Shown here one piece after another: positions 26,484 through 35,007 of a DNA stretch of 64,000 nucleotides. This DNA is from JABWCE01 sp964617955. Lineage in GTDB: Bacteria > Bacteroidota > Bacteroidia > NS11-12g > UBA9320. A program made the position numbers and the translations under genes. The DNA lies in contig CAZTXB010000004.1 in assembly GCA_964617955.1 (NCBI GenBank), positions 150,864-214,863 of the forward strand, written 5' to 3'. Within the stretch, counting starts at the first letter, position 1; every line of letters starts with the position of its first letter. Under the pieces are notes generated by a model. That model did no database searches and had not been told where the DNA came from. It saw only the letters and a list, made by a program, of their open reading frames with translations.

Positions 26484-28751
26484 TTATTTTAGCTGGTTTA
26501 GAGAATTATAAATATGAGCGTTAAGAATCTCTTTTCTGTATTTGGACGAAAACATCTTACCATCTGCATACACCAAATTGCCCGTTTTTAGATCAAATAC
26601 CACAAAAACATATTCCATGGTATGACTTGGGGTTAATTGCCAAACAAGATAAATGGGCAAGGTATAAAAGAAAAAAGCGCTTGCAGCCAAGGCTGTAGCA
26701 TTAAACTTCTTATGATCAGTAACATTCCAAATCGAATTAATGGCAAGATGGTCAGAACCATACTTAGCCTGCAATTCTGTAATATATTGGCTATAAAAAC
26801 CTATATAATCCGATCCAAAATAAAGAATGCGTTCCCTCAACCAGTCAACAGATAACGCATATTCATTAAACTTTTCGGTATTTAAAACCCCCTTTTCTCG
26901 AGAGTCAAGAATTGTAAGTTCTATATCGATAGCCTTTGCTAAGGAAACTACTCCCTCTCTAATTTCCCTTTGTTTAGCGTCCGATTTAAGAAATTGCTGA
27001 TCAATTGTTTTTCTTTTATCAAGGTGGTAATAACGAGGATTAATCATTAGCAAATTATTGACATGTCCTTTTCCTTTAGAAACAAGTATCTCGTCCTTTT
27101 CCACCTTTCTACGTTTCCTTTTACCTATAACTTCTGATCTTTTAATCACTCCGTATTTAAAGATTTTTTTAAACGAACTATCATTCATAAAAGGCAAGTA
27201 GGCGTAAGCCAAATAATTATTTTTTGTCTGGTTTTCTTTAAATCGTTTTTCATTCAAAGAATCATTAGTATCTAATTTTTCTTTAAATTTAAGGGCGTTG
27301 TCATTGATAAATATGGCAGCTTCCATTAAACTTAGTTTACGCATCCTTTTAAGATAATCGATATTGGGGAACTTATAGCTTAAAAGCCAGATATATCTTG
27401 AAACGAAAACATGAATATCCTTTAACTGCATTTCTTTCATTGCAAATTGTATAGGGCCAATTTTCCCCTCCCCTTTTTTTTCAGATAGCATATAAGTTTC
27501 CTCCTGAGAGTTGGCACAAAATTTTTGAATTCCATAAGCAGCCATGGCATGACATTTTATTATTTGAGCATTTTCAGGAAATTTTTGCATCAATGCATAA
27601 GAATTATAGAAGCAAGAAATGAAATCGGCATTGATAATATCAATATTAAGCATCTCAACAGTGGCTATGTCTCTGGCTGTTAAAAATTCTGATTCAGATA
27701 GTATAAAAACATTCATTTCATTCACACTATCCGCCTCATCCATTTCTGCTAAAAGTATATCTTTCCTACTTTTTATCTCGGGATGAGAGCTTTCATTTTC
27801 ATTTTCTTCTGGCCAAACAATTTTTCTTTCAGATTTCAGCTTGAATTCTTCTGGGAATACAAAATTTTTATCTTCAAATTGATTCAGAGTGAAATCAATT
27901 TGTTCAAGAGGCAGATAAGAAAAGGCTAGAATATCAAGAACTTCCAAACATTGGGTCACATCATAACCAGCTGCTTTAAATAAAAAATAACCATATTTAT
28001 CTGCTTCAAGTTCCGAATTACGGGAATGTTTTAGCGATTTCAGAAGTTTTTCTTCAACCGAGAGTTGCTTATATTTGCTTCGGCCCGAAAACATTTCCTT
28101 ATTCGTTTTAAAGGCATTAAGGGAATGATTCTTCTTGAAATGTGCAATTTCGTGTGCCAAAACAAATGCAAGCTGAGCTTCGTTTTTCATTCGGGACATG
28201 AGGCCTACGGTTACAAAAATAATCCCCTGGTTGGTTGAGAATGCATTCACCTGACTACTTTTTAAAACATAAATTCTTAGAAAGTCACGGGTTTGTGGGT
28301 CAGTTTTTAAGAGTACATTTTTTATACTATTGCAGTAAATCGAAATCGGATCTCCATAAACAACTTTCCCACTTAAAAGAAGATTATCGATTGAATAATT
28401 TGTAATGGCTGCGAATTCACGGGCATTTTTCTTACCAAGTTTTTCATTGACCTTATTCGAACTTAAATCTTCCTTGTACTTTTCGGAAGAAAGCTTAGTA
28501 AAATCATCAGGGATTTTTCCTGAAGCTAAAAGTCTTTCGAAATCATTGGGTAGTTGTGCTAAAATTGGAGTAGAAAATAACAATAGAATTAGCAGCACTA
28601 AATGATTCCTCAATTTAAGGCTTGGTTTCTTATATCTAAATAAAGCAGCAAAAATCATTGCAAATCCAACTAATCTGGTAAAAGTTTGTTCCCCGAATTC
28701 ACAAAATTTGTGCTTATTTATATAATCGTTTAATTGCAAATGCTCATTCAT
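26484..28751 (-). CDS. M48-family metallopeptidase with large C-terminal extension
   Basis: A 755-residue zinc peptidase of the M48 (Oma1/BepA-like) family. The zinc site is HEIAH (H200, E201, H204) with the downstream ELEADKYG motif supplying the third ligand (around E249). N-terminal hydrophobic stretch LVLLILLLFSTPILAQ (about 51-66) looks like a signal peptide, so M32 (28658) is a possible alternative start. The ~480 residues after the peptidase domain are not recognised. They contain charged linkers and, near the C-terminus, a hydrophobic segment (ALAASAFFFYTLPIYLVWQL). First gene of a three-gene operon with an outer-membrane protein and a lipoprotein. The operon looks more A+T-rich than mfd next to it. 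Confidence 0.8.
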   Translation of the reverse strand: MNEHLQLNDYINKHKFCEFGEQTFTRLVGFAMIFAALFRYKKPSLKLRNHLVLLILLLFSTPILAQLPNDFERLLASGKIPDDFTKLSSEKYKEDLSSNKVNEKLGKKNAREFAAITNYSIDNLLLSGKVVYGDPISIYCNSIKNVLLKTDPQTRDFLRIYVLKSSQVNAFSTNQGIIFVTVGLMSRMKNEAQLAFVLAHEIAHFKKNHSLNAFKTNKEMFSGRSKYKQLSVEEKLLKSLKHSRNSELEADKYGYFLFKAAGYDVTQCLEVLDILAFSYLPLEQIDFTLNQFEDKNFVFPEEFKLKSERKIVWPEENENESSHPEIKSRKDILLAEMDEADSVNEMNVFILSESEFLTARDIATVEMLNIDIINADFISCFYNSYALMQKFPENAQIIKCHAMAAYGIQKFCANSQEETYMLSEKKGEGKIGPIQFAMKEMQLKDIHVFVSRYIWLLSYKFPNIDYLKRMRKLSLMEAAIFINDNALKFKEKLDTNDSLNEKRFKENQTKNNYLAYAYLPFMNDSSFKKIFKYGVIKRSEVIGKRKRRKVEKDEILVSKGKGHVNNLLMINPRYYHLDKRKTIDQQFLKSDAKQREIREGVVSLAKAIDIELTILDSREKGVLNTEKFNEYALSVDWLRERILYFGSDYIGFYSQYITELQAKYGSDHLAINSIWNVTDHKKFNATALAASAFFFYTLPIYLVWQLTPSHTMEYVFVVFDLKTGNLVYADGKMFSSKYRKEILNAHIYNSLNQLK

Positions 28752-29085
28752 AACTTAACAATTTGGTTTACTGACAATTTTTAATTTTGAACTCATAAGT
28801 GAAAGCCTCAAGATGCAGAATATGCTTTTTCGGTGCATGCGTGATACAACAAAATTACTGATCATTTCAAATCTCATTGGCAGTCCCCATTTATTAATTC
28901 TATCGGTCAGAAAAAAACAAAAGTAGCATTTAATAACCCTTCCCCAAAAAAAAATCTCATCCTATTAATTCCATGAGAACTTAGATATTGAAAATTCTAT
29001 TTTCTTCAAAAAGTTGAATTGTTTTTTTAGAATTAATTAAGTTAGGAACTATTAAATTAATTTGAAAACTGATGAGAATACTCTT
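28752..29085. other. Intergenic region without a recognisable gene
   Basis: An A+T-rich stretch upstream of the M48 operon. No coding region, RNA gene or clear consensus promoter was recognised. The operon's promoter presumably lies here. Confidence 0.4.
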
Positions 29086-29464
29086 TAATTTAGGGCCTGC
29101 TGAAAAAGTTCAGTATGCGTGCAGGACGAGGCGGCAAAGCGCAGATGTACTTTGACGTACTTCAAGCTGCAGCCGCCGAAGTTATACCAATGTGCTTTAA
29201 ATGATATACCCATATTATGCAAAGCCTTCAGTGGTAAATGCCGATGGATGCAAATGTTTAGGGCAAATTGAGGAACGAAAATTTGGACTATTACATTTGT
29301 CCAATCGGCATAATGCATGTGCAATGAACTAACGACCTCATGATGGCATTTGATGCACGACATTTTGATACTTTACTGATTTTATCGTGAATTAGAAGAA
29401 ATTGAAGCTAATGTGAACCTAATCATATCAAGCTTTGAAGTGTTTTTCAGCAGGCCCTAATTTA
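29086..29464. mobile_element. MITE-like element with 15-bp terminal inverted repeats and 7-bp target duplication
   Basis: The element spans 29093-29457 (365 bp). Its ends are perfect inverted repeats: GGGCCTGCTGAAAAA at the left and TTTTTCAGCAGGCCC at the right. It is bordered by an exact 7-bp direct repeat, TAATTTA, at 29086-29092 and 29458-29464. That is the signature of a transposition event. Inside, 29128-29178 can form an imperfect hairpin (AGGCGGCAAAGCGC against GCAGCCGCCG). No transposase is encoded; the 92-codon reading frame across it has no recognisable motif. It is probably a non-autonomous element moved by a transposase elsewhere in the genome. A decayed relative lies at about 63471-63698. 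Confidence 0.85.
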
Positions 29465-29804
29465 TGAATAAATGAGACTTGACTTGCTATCTTTCAGATG
29501 TGCTGAAACCATTTACCAGCAAATAATTGAATGTCAGAATTAGACGACGGGTTAAAAGCAATTATAAATTTTCATAGATACTCATGAAAAAGGGCCATAG
29601 ATTGACTTGAAAGAAAAAAACGTATTTCGGAAAAATGAAACCTTATAAAATTTACCTTAACTGAGAATCGAAAGTTGACTTCTAACTAATACTTTTAATG
29701 TTGATTGTTGAAAAATAAGATTAATGAAAACATTAGAGTTGCCTCACTATTATCATAATCAAGCATATCTTGAATTAAGAACTCAGGATAATAACCTAAA
29801 AAAA
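29465..29804. other. Intergenic region without a recognisable gene
   Basis: A+T-rich sequence between the MITE-like element and the end of the coiled-coil gene. Stop codons occur in all frames, and no RNA gene or clear regulatory motif was recognised. Confidence 0.4.
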
Positions 29805-30107
29805 TTACTTTTTAACAAAATAAAGCATAAACGCAAACAATGAAGCCATTTGCGTAACCCAAAAAATAAACATCCATTTGATCATATCCGATTTAACATG
29901 AGCCAAATCTTCCCTGCTTGCAAAATTTTTGCTGATATTTTGACTTAGGGTGTGAATGTCTTTTGAGATGACCTTTTCCATTTCTTCGGTTTTATAATTA
30001 ATTTTTTTACTAACTTTCACATCGATGAATTCAATGACCTCCTTGGCATCCCTTTCACCGAATTTTGTTTTAAAAATTTCATAAACATTTAATTCAAGAG
30101 TACTCAT
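29805..30107 (-). CDS. Small coiled-coil protein with C-terminal membrane anchor (DUF1640/CCDC90-like)
   Basis: A 100-residue protein. The N-terminal part (KFGERDAKEVIEFIDVKVSKK) and the predicted coiled coil (about 38-75, with KTEEMEKVISKDIHTLSQ) are followed by one transmembrane helix at the C-terminus (about 77-97, MFIFWVTQMASLFAFMLYFV). This layout resembles the DUF1640/CCDC90 group of small coiled-coil proteins, but the match is from memory. A -7 box TAAATTTG lies on the minus strand at 30137-30130, so it is probably expressed alone. No partner or function can be inferred. Confidence 0.65.
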   Translation of the reverse strand: MSTLELNVYEIFKTKFGERDAKEVIEFIDVKVSKKINYKTEEMEKVISKDIHTLSQNISKNFASREDLAHVKSDMIKWMFIFWVTQMASLFAFMLYFVKK

Positions 30108-30129
30108 AATTTATTCAGTTAAATTTATA

Positions 30130-30137
30130 CAAATTTA
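30130..30137 (-). promoter_or_regulatory. -7 promoter box for the small coiled-coil gene
   Basis: The minus strand reads TAAATTTG, an exact TAnnTTTG match, 22 bases before the ATG at 30107. Confidence 0.55.
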
Positions 30138-30288
30138 GCAAGATGTTATAAATTTCCAAAATAAAATTATTGTTAAAACCAGATCCTGATATCCCTATGT
30201 CTATGTCTCAAGACTATAAATACTATGCTTATGATGTTAATAATTTATTTTTTTAGTACTATCCTGACTTGAACTCTCAGAATACCTA

Positions 30289-30801
30289 TCAATGCTTAAC
30301 CAAAGCTGCAATCTTTTTTTCAAGTTCAATCTCATCCCCCTCCAAATAGCCAGTATGAGTATAGACGATTTGTCCGTTCTGATCAATGAGAAAGGTAGTT
30401 GGAGGATTGGTCACATTCATGGCTCTTCGCAAGTCGCCATTCGCGTCGATTAAGACATCATATTCCCAATTTTTACTGGTTACCATCGGCTTAACCTTAG
30501 GTATGGTTCTGCTATCGTCTACCGAAACGGCAATTAATTTCACGTTGTATTTTTCCTTCCAATCGCTGTAAACATTGTCGATGTTGCCCAATTCAACCAA
30601 ACAGGGTTTGCACCAGGTAGCCCAAAATGAAATGACCGTGATTTGTCCCTTCGTAAAGGCATCAGGGAAATTAACCGATTGCCCGTTCAGATCTTTAACC
30701 AAAACAGAGGGAATGGCGCTGCTATTGGTAGAGTCGGGATCAACCGCTTTTACGAGTCCTGAAAGCATTAAGAAAACGATGAGAGTGAGAATATTTTTCA
30801 T
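30289..30801 (-). CDS. TlpA-family thiol-disulfide oxidoreductase
   Basis: A 170-residue periplasmic thioredoxin-fold protein of the TlpA/ResA group. It has a signal peptide (MKNILTLIVFLMLSGLVKA) and the redox-active motif W63-C64-K65-P66-C67 in SFWATWCKPCLVE. The cis-proline region NPPTTFLIDQNGQIVYTHTGY is also present. Such proteins reduce disulfides in the envelope, for example in apocytochrome c or outer-membrane proteins. A -7 box TACCTTTG is present upstream on the minus strand (30846-30839), so it is probably monocistronic. It is transcribed divergently from ddl. Confidence 0.9.
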   Translation of the reverse strand: MKNILTLIVFLMLSGLVKAVDPDSTNSSAIPSVLVKDLNGQSVNFPDAFTKGQITVISFWATWCKPCLVELGNIDNVYSDWKEKYNVKLIAVSVDDSRTIPKVKPMVTSKNWEYDVLIDANGDLRRAMNVTNPPTTFLIDQNGQIVYTHTGYLEGDEIELEKKIAALVKH

Positions 30802-30838
30802 GTTACGATTCTATGTTTTGAGTTTACAATTGCTGTGC

Positions 30839-30846
30839 CAAAGGTA
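30839..30846 (-). promoter_or_regulatory. -7 promoter box for the TlpA-family gene
   Basis: The minus strand reads TACCTTTG, matching TAnnTTTG, 37 bases before the start codon. Confidence 0.5.
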
Positions 30847-30951
30847 AAACTTATTTGCAATTTTTCTCCATCGTCTAAGCGATGCATATTATTATGAACG
30901 GAAGGGCAAATTATTTTAGGGTCTACAAAAGGTGAAGCCCATTCAAAACGT

Positions 30952-30959
30952 TAATTTTG
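30952..30959 (+). promoter_or_regulatory. -7 promoter box for ddl
   Basis: TAATTTTG matches TAnnTTTG exactly and ends one base before the first ATG (30961). The predicted RNA start is near 30964, which would exclude that ATG and favour the ATG at 30970. Confidence 0.65.
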
Positions 30960-30969
30960 TATGCCAACT

Positions 30970-31962
30970 ATGTCAAAGCCAAAAATAGCTATTCTCACCG
31001 AGGGTTTCTCGGCCGAATCGAACATCTCCCTGCTCAGCGCGAAAAAATTTTATGAATGGGTAGACAAGTCCATCTATCAGCCTTATTTTGTGCACATTAC
31101 CGAAGAACTTTGGTACGTAAAATTTGAAAATGAGGAGCGCTCGGAAATCAATAAGAATGACTTTTCATTTATAGAAAATGGAAAGGCTGTACATTTCGAT
31201 TTGGCTACTTTTTTTCCTTTGCACGGTCCGCCTGCCGAGGACGGCAAAATTCAAGGCTATTTGGATATGCTCAAGATACCCTACACAGGATGCGGTGTTT
31301 TATCTTCAGCCCTCAGCTTCGATAAATCGGCCTGTAAAGATTTTTTAAGAAACAGGGGAATCATGATGGCTAAGTCGATTCTTTGCTTAGACCCTAAGGA
31401 TACACATGCTGTGAGAGAGGAAATAGAGAAAAACCTGAGTTTGCCTTTGTTCATTAAACCCAATAAAAATGGTTCCAGTTATGGTGTCAGTAAAATTTAC
31501 GATTGGGCCAAACTGGAAGAGGCTATTCAAAAAGCTTTTGATTTCGATAGCGAAGTTATTGTTGAGGAGTTTATTGCCGGGCGTGAATTTTCTTGTGGGG
31601 TGTATCAACTTGCAGGAGAAACAAAGGCCTTACCTCCAACAGAAATTATAAGTGAGACCGATTTTTTTGATTACAATGCAAAATATCTTGGTAAATCGAA
31701 TGAAGTGACCCCCGCCGATCTTTCAGTTGAATTAATGCGTCAAATACAACATCTCTCGCTTACGGTTTTCAAAGCCTTAGCCTGTAAAACCCTTTCACGC
31801 ATGGATTTCATTCTGAAAGAAGGGTCCTTTTATTTTTTGGAAGCCAATACCACTCCGGGTATAACAAATGAGAGTTTAGTGCCACAACAATTAAGGGCCG
31901 CAGGCATTGACGTCCCCACTTTTTTTAACAGCATATTAGCTGAGAGATTGAAGTCAAAATGA
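30970..31962 (+). CDS. ddl: D-alanine--D-alanine ligase
   Basis: An ATP-grasp enzyme that joins two D-alanines for peptidoglycan precursors. Seen: MSKPKIAILTEGFSAESNISL at the N-terminus, the HGPPAEDGKIQGYLDMLKIPYTG substrate region, ATP-binding LPLFIKPNKNGSSYGVSKI, VEEFIAGREFSCGV, and the Mg/D-Ala site FLEANTTPGITNESLVPQQLRAAGI. I prefer the ATG at 30970 (330 residues) over 30961 (333 residues), because the -7 promoter box at 30952-30959 would place the RNA start between the two. It is the first of a plus-strand series that continues with the PASTA protein. Confidence 0.95.
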   Translation: MSKPKIAILTEGFSAESNISLLSAKKFYEWVDKSIYQPYFVHITEELWYVKFENEERSEINKNDFSFIENGKAVHFDLATFFPLHGPPAEDGKIQGYLDMLKIPYTGCGVLSSALSFDKSACKDFLRNRGIMMAKSILCLDPKDTHAVREEIEKNLSLPLFIKPNKNGSSYGVSKIYDWAKLEEAIQKAFDFDSEVIVEEFIAGREFSCGVYQLAGETKALPPTEIISETDFFDYNAKYLGKSNEVTPADLSVELMRQIQHLSLTVFKALACKTLSRMDFILKEGSFYFLEANTTPGITNESLVPQQLRAAGIDVPTFFNSILAERLKSK

Positions 31963-32036
31963 TTAATTTTGCAAATCCGCAATAAAAAATCCAACTCAAG
32001 AATGCGTTTGGAATTATACTTTTCGGTAGGTAAAGC

Positions 32037-32672
32037 ATGCTTCAGGGAATCTGGCTTATAGTAAAAAATATGTTGCTAATGCTTCTGGTGTTAGTTATCA
32101 TAGGCATTATCTCTTTTTTTGCGATTAATATCTACACCCGAAAAGGACAAACCGAAGAGGTTCCTAAGCTCACCGGTTTGAGTGTTAAAAAAGCCATCGA
32201 AATTTTGGAATCCAGCGAGCTCGACTACGTTATATCGGATTCGGTTTATGATAAGGATGCCCCTCGTCACCAGGTTATGGAACAAAATCCGGCGGCCATG
32301 AGTATGGTTAAAAAAGGAAGAAAAATATACCTGACTGTCAATTCTTTGGATGTCCCTGAGGTTGAAATGCCTGATATTGCAGGAAAAATGAGTTTTAACA
32401 TTGCAAAGCTAACATTGCAAAGAAAAGGGCTCCTATTGGGCAAAGTCATAGAGCAACCCGACCCTTCAATTGCCTCAGAGGCCGATAAACCAGTATTTGA
32501 GCAACTATACAGAGGTGAACCCATTGCTCCTGGAGAAAGCATCAAGCGAGGTTCCACCATCGACCTGGTTATTGGGGTGATGGTTAATCGCACCGACACC
32601 TCCGGACATAAATTAGATACGGTTCCTATGAATGGGGAGCCCCCTCCGAAAACCGATGGCATTGACTACTAA
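32037..32672 (+). CDS. Membrane-anchored PASTA domain protein
   Basis: A 211-residue protein with one N-terminal transmembrane helix (about 10-32, MLLMLLVLVIIGIISFFAINIY), so it is anchored in the inner membrane facing the periplasm. Two PASTA repeats follow: about 41-106 (VPKLTGLSVKKAIEILESSEL ... VKKGRKIYLTVN) and about 110-188 (MPDIAGKMSFNIAKLTLQRKG ... SIKRGSTIDLVIG). PASTA domains bind peptidoglycan or muropeptides. There is no kinase or transpeptidase domain attached. Its position just after ddl is consistent with a cell-wall role, and this pairing is common in Bacteroidetes. Confidence 0.88.
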   Translation: MLQGIWLIVKNMLLMLLVLVIIGIISFFAINIYTRKGQTEEVPKLTGLSVKKAIEILESSELDYVISDSVYDKDAPRHQVMEQNPAAMSMVKKGRKIYLTVNSLDVPEVEMPDIAGKMSFNIAKLTLQRKGLLLGKVIEQPDPSIASEADKPVFEQLYRGEPIAPGESIKRGSTIDLVIGVMVNRTDTSGHKLDTVPMNGEPPPKTDGIDY

Positions 32673-32735
32673 ATTTGAATCGCCGCAATGGCATAATGAG
32701 AACAATTATTCACATCAGCATCCGTTAACGTTTAT

Positions 32736-34646
32736 ATGCCTTTCACGCACTTGAGAAAAATAGCCTACCTCATTTTGCTTTGCACTGCGATACCTGCCTT
32801 TGGTCAGGTTAAGCTAAAGCGAAGCACGAACAGCACTTTGCTGAATTACGCCAATACCCATCCTGAATGGAACTCCAATACAAAACTCTACAAATGGAAT
32901 AGGAAAGATACCTTGAAGATTCCTTTTTTCGATGATTTTGTTTCTACGATAGTTTACCCCGATTCAAGCAAATGGTTCGACAACAATGTGTTTATAAATA
33001 ACGATTTTGCTGTGCTCCCTCCAAGCTACGGGGTTGCAACTTTTGATAATCTCGATAAAAAAGGACATCCCTATACCGAACTGAACGATTTGAATTTCGG
33101 GCCTTGCGATACCTTAACTTCACTTTTGATTAACCTAAACGATTCAAGCGGTAAATTTTATTCTCCAGCCGATTCCATCTACTTTAGCTTTTACTTTCAA
33201 CGTCAGGGCTTAGGCGATCCCTCCGATCAAAACGATTCGCTTGTCTTACAATTTAAAGATACCTCAGGCCTATGGATTACTCAATTCCTGGCAAAAGGGG
33301 GCTTGTTATCACCCTTTGAATATGTGATGGTCGGCCTACAAAACACTGCCTTCTTTCACAAGGGTTTTCAATTTCGGTTTATCAATTATGGCCGTCAAAC
33401 CGGTAACATGAATCAGTGGCATGTCGATTATGTCCATCTGGCCCGGAACAGAAAAATATCGCTGAGATATTACGATGACATCGCCATTCAAAGTCGTCCT
33501 AGCTCTTTGCTCAAAAATTATTTTCAAATGCCTTATGCGCATTTTTTGGTGGATTCAGCCAATCAAAAATCGAAACTTCTCACCTTATCGGCTTCAAATC
33601 TCCATAATGTTACCAAAAATGTTCAGGCAAGACACACCGAAAGCAACGGAAGCAATGTGTTGATCGCAACCAATTACAATTCAAACAACGCCAATATACC
33701 GGCTCAGGATTCGGCAAAAAGGCGTTTTAATGGTTTTAATCTAGGCGGACTCTCGGGCTCCCCGGTGGTGATTAAGCGCGAATATGAAATAAGGGAATCC
33801 GGTATAGCTTCAAAATATGCAACCAACGATAAGATTACCGTTTATCAGGAATTTGGAAGTTGCTATGCCTATGACGATGGAACAGCCGAATATGGTTTTG
33901 GCTACGACGATGATGTGCCCGACCAATTTTACAAGGGCGCTGTGGCTTACCGATTCAATCTCACCCAGTCGGATTCTCTTTGGGCCATAGGGATGTTTTT
34001 TAACCGATCGGTTAAGAATTCTGCAACCTGGAAATTTGATCTTAAAGTATGGCAAAAAATAAGCGCACCCGGAACAGGAAGAGGCGGTGATGTAAGCTTA
34101 CACTCTGATTCCAATCTTTCGCCTGTGTTCACCGACAGCCTCAATGGCTACTTTGTTTTTGTATTTGATAAGGCCGTGATGATGCCCAAAGGTGAGTTTT
34201 TCATAGGCTGGGAACAAGAGGGTAATTTTCATTTAGACGTGGGATGGGACCATAACAATGGCTACAACACTTCAAAAATTTCAAACAATTTATTTTATTT
34301 GAATGTGCTTGGAAATTGGCAAGCCATACCGACCAGCCTCACCGGAGCTTTAATGATGCGTCCTTATGTGGGCAAAAAGGTTAAACTGGGACCAGCAAAC
34401 CTATCTGCACCGGAAAATTCTCACAATGTCCTAGCATACCCTAACCCCTTCCGAGATAAAATATCTTTGGAAAATAGTTCTGAAATCGTGAGCATGGAGC
34501 TGTATAACCTATCCGGTCAAAAATTGCTCGAAAGTCATTCCAACACTATAAATACAAGTGAATTGCCTACAGGTGTTTACCTTTTAAATACGATCACAAA
34601 ATCAGGTAAAAACTACCGTCAAAAAATTATTAAATTACAAGATTAA
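32736..34646 (+). CDS. Secreted protein with T9SS type A sorting domain
   Basis: A 636-residue predicted extracellular protein. The signal peptide is residues 1-23 (HLRKIAYLILLCTAIPAFGQ). The body is beta-rich and Asp/Asn/Ser-rich with no catalytic motif recognised; the segment DTLKIPFFDDFVSTIVYPDSSKW resembles the start of jelly-roll-like modules seen in other T9SS cargo. The C-terminus (about 565-636) is a T9SS type A domain (VLAYPNPFRDKISLENSS, LSGQKLLES, LPTGVYLLN, QKIIKLQD). It lies between the PASTA gene and the rhodanese gene, which starts five bases after its stop. Confidence 0.85.
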   Translation: MPFTHLRKIAYLILLCTAIPAFGQVKLKRSTNSTLLNYANTHPEWNSNTKLYKWNRKDTLKIPFFDDFVSTIVYPDSSKWFDNNVFINNDFAVLPPSYGVATFDNLDKKGHPYTELNDLNFGPCDTLTSLLINLNDSSGKFYSPADSIYFSFYFQRQGLGDPSDQNDSLVLQFKDTSGLWITQFLAKGGLLSPFEYVMVGLQNTAFFHKGFQFRFINYGRQTGNMNQWHVDYVHLARNRKISLRYYDDIAIQSRPSSLLKNYFQMPYAHFLVDSANQKSKLLTLSASNLHNVTKNVQARHTESNGSNVLIATNYNSNNANIPAQDSAKRRFNGFNLGGLSGSPVVIKREYEIRESGIASKYATNDKITVYQEFGSCYAYDDGTAEYGFGYDDDVPDQFYKGAVAYRFNLTQSDSLWAIGMFFNRSVKNSATWKFDLKVWQKISAPGTGRGGDVSLHSDSNLSPVFTDSLNGYFVFVFDKAVMMPKGEFFIGWEQEGNFHLDVGWDHNNGYNTSKISNNLFYLNVLGNWQAIPTSLTGALMMRPYVGKKVKLGPANLSAPENSHNVLAYPNPFRDKISLENSSEIVSMELYNLSGQKLLESHSNTINTSELPTGVYLLNTITKSGKNYRQKIIKLQD

Positions 34647-34650
34647 CAGA

Positions 34651-34956
34651 ATGCAAACCATTACCGCTAGCGAACTTAAGTCCAGAATGGACAAAGGTGA
34701 ATCTCCAATCATTATTGATGTAAGGGAGCCTTACGAACATGAAGACTTTAACATCAAGGCAAGGCTCATCCCTCTTGGGAATTTACAGGCCGCCTTACCC
34801 GACCTTGAAGAATTTATGGATGAGGAAATCATCATACATTGTCATTCAGGTGCTCGAAGTGCTGCCGCAACTGATTTTTTAAGCAAACAGGGATTCTCGA
34901 ATGTAAAAAATCTCACCGGCGGAATGGTGGCCTGGAAAGCGTTGATAGGTGTTTAA
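34651..34956 (+). CDS. Rhodanese-like domain protein
   Basis: A 101-residue single-domain rhodanese. The N-terminal CH2A-type motif is IIIDVREPYEHED, and the active-site loop is HCHSGARS, with the catalytic cysteine at residue 64. Such proteins transfer or carry sulfane sulfur (persulfide). No signal peptide is visible, so it is cytosolic. It begins five bases after the T9SS gene and precedes the multihaem cytochrome on the same strand. Confidence 0.93.
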   Translation: MQTITASELKSRMDKGESPIIIDVREPYEHEDFNIKARLIPLGNLQAALPDLEEFMDEEIIIHCHSGARSAAATDFLSKQGFSNVKNLTGGMVAWKALIGV

Positions 34957-35007
34957 ATAAAAAATACCTATGGACGAAATTGAAGGCCATTCGATTAAAA
35001 ATTAAAA

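Noticed and set aside
29085..29363. A 92-codon minus-strand reading frame across the MITE-like element
   Set aside because: It starts inside the element, has no recognisable domain or transposase motif, and ends in the terminal repeat. It is probably a chance frame.
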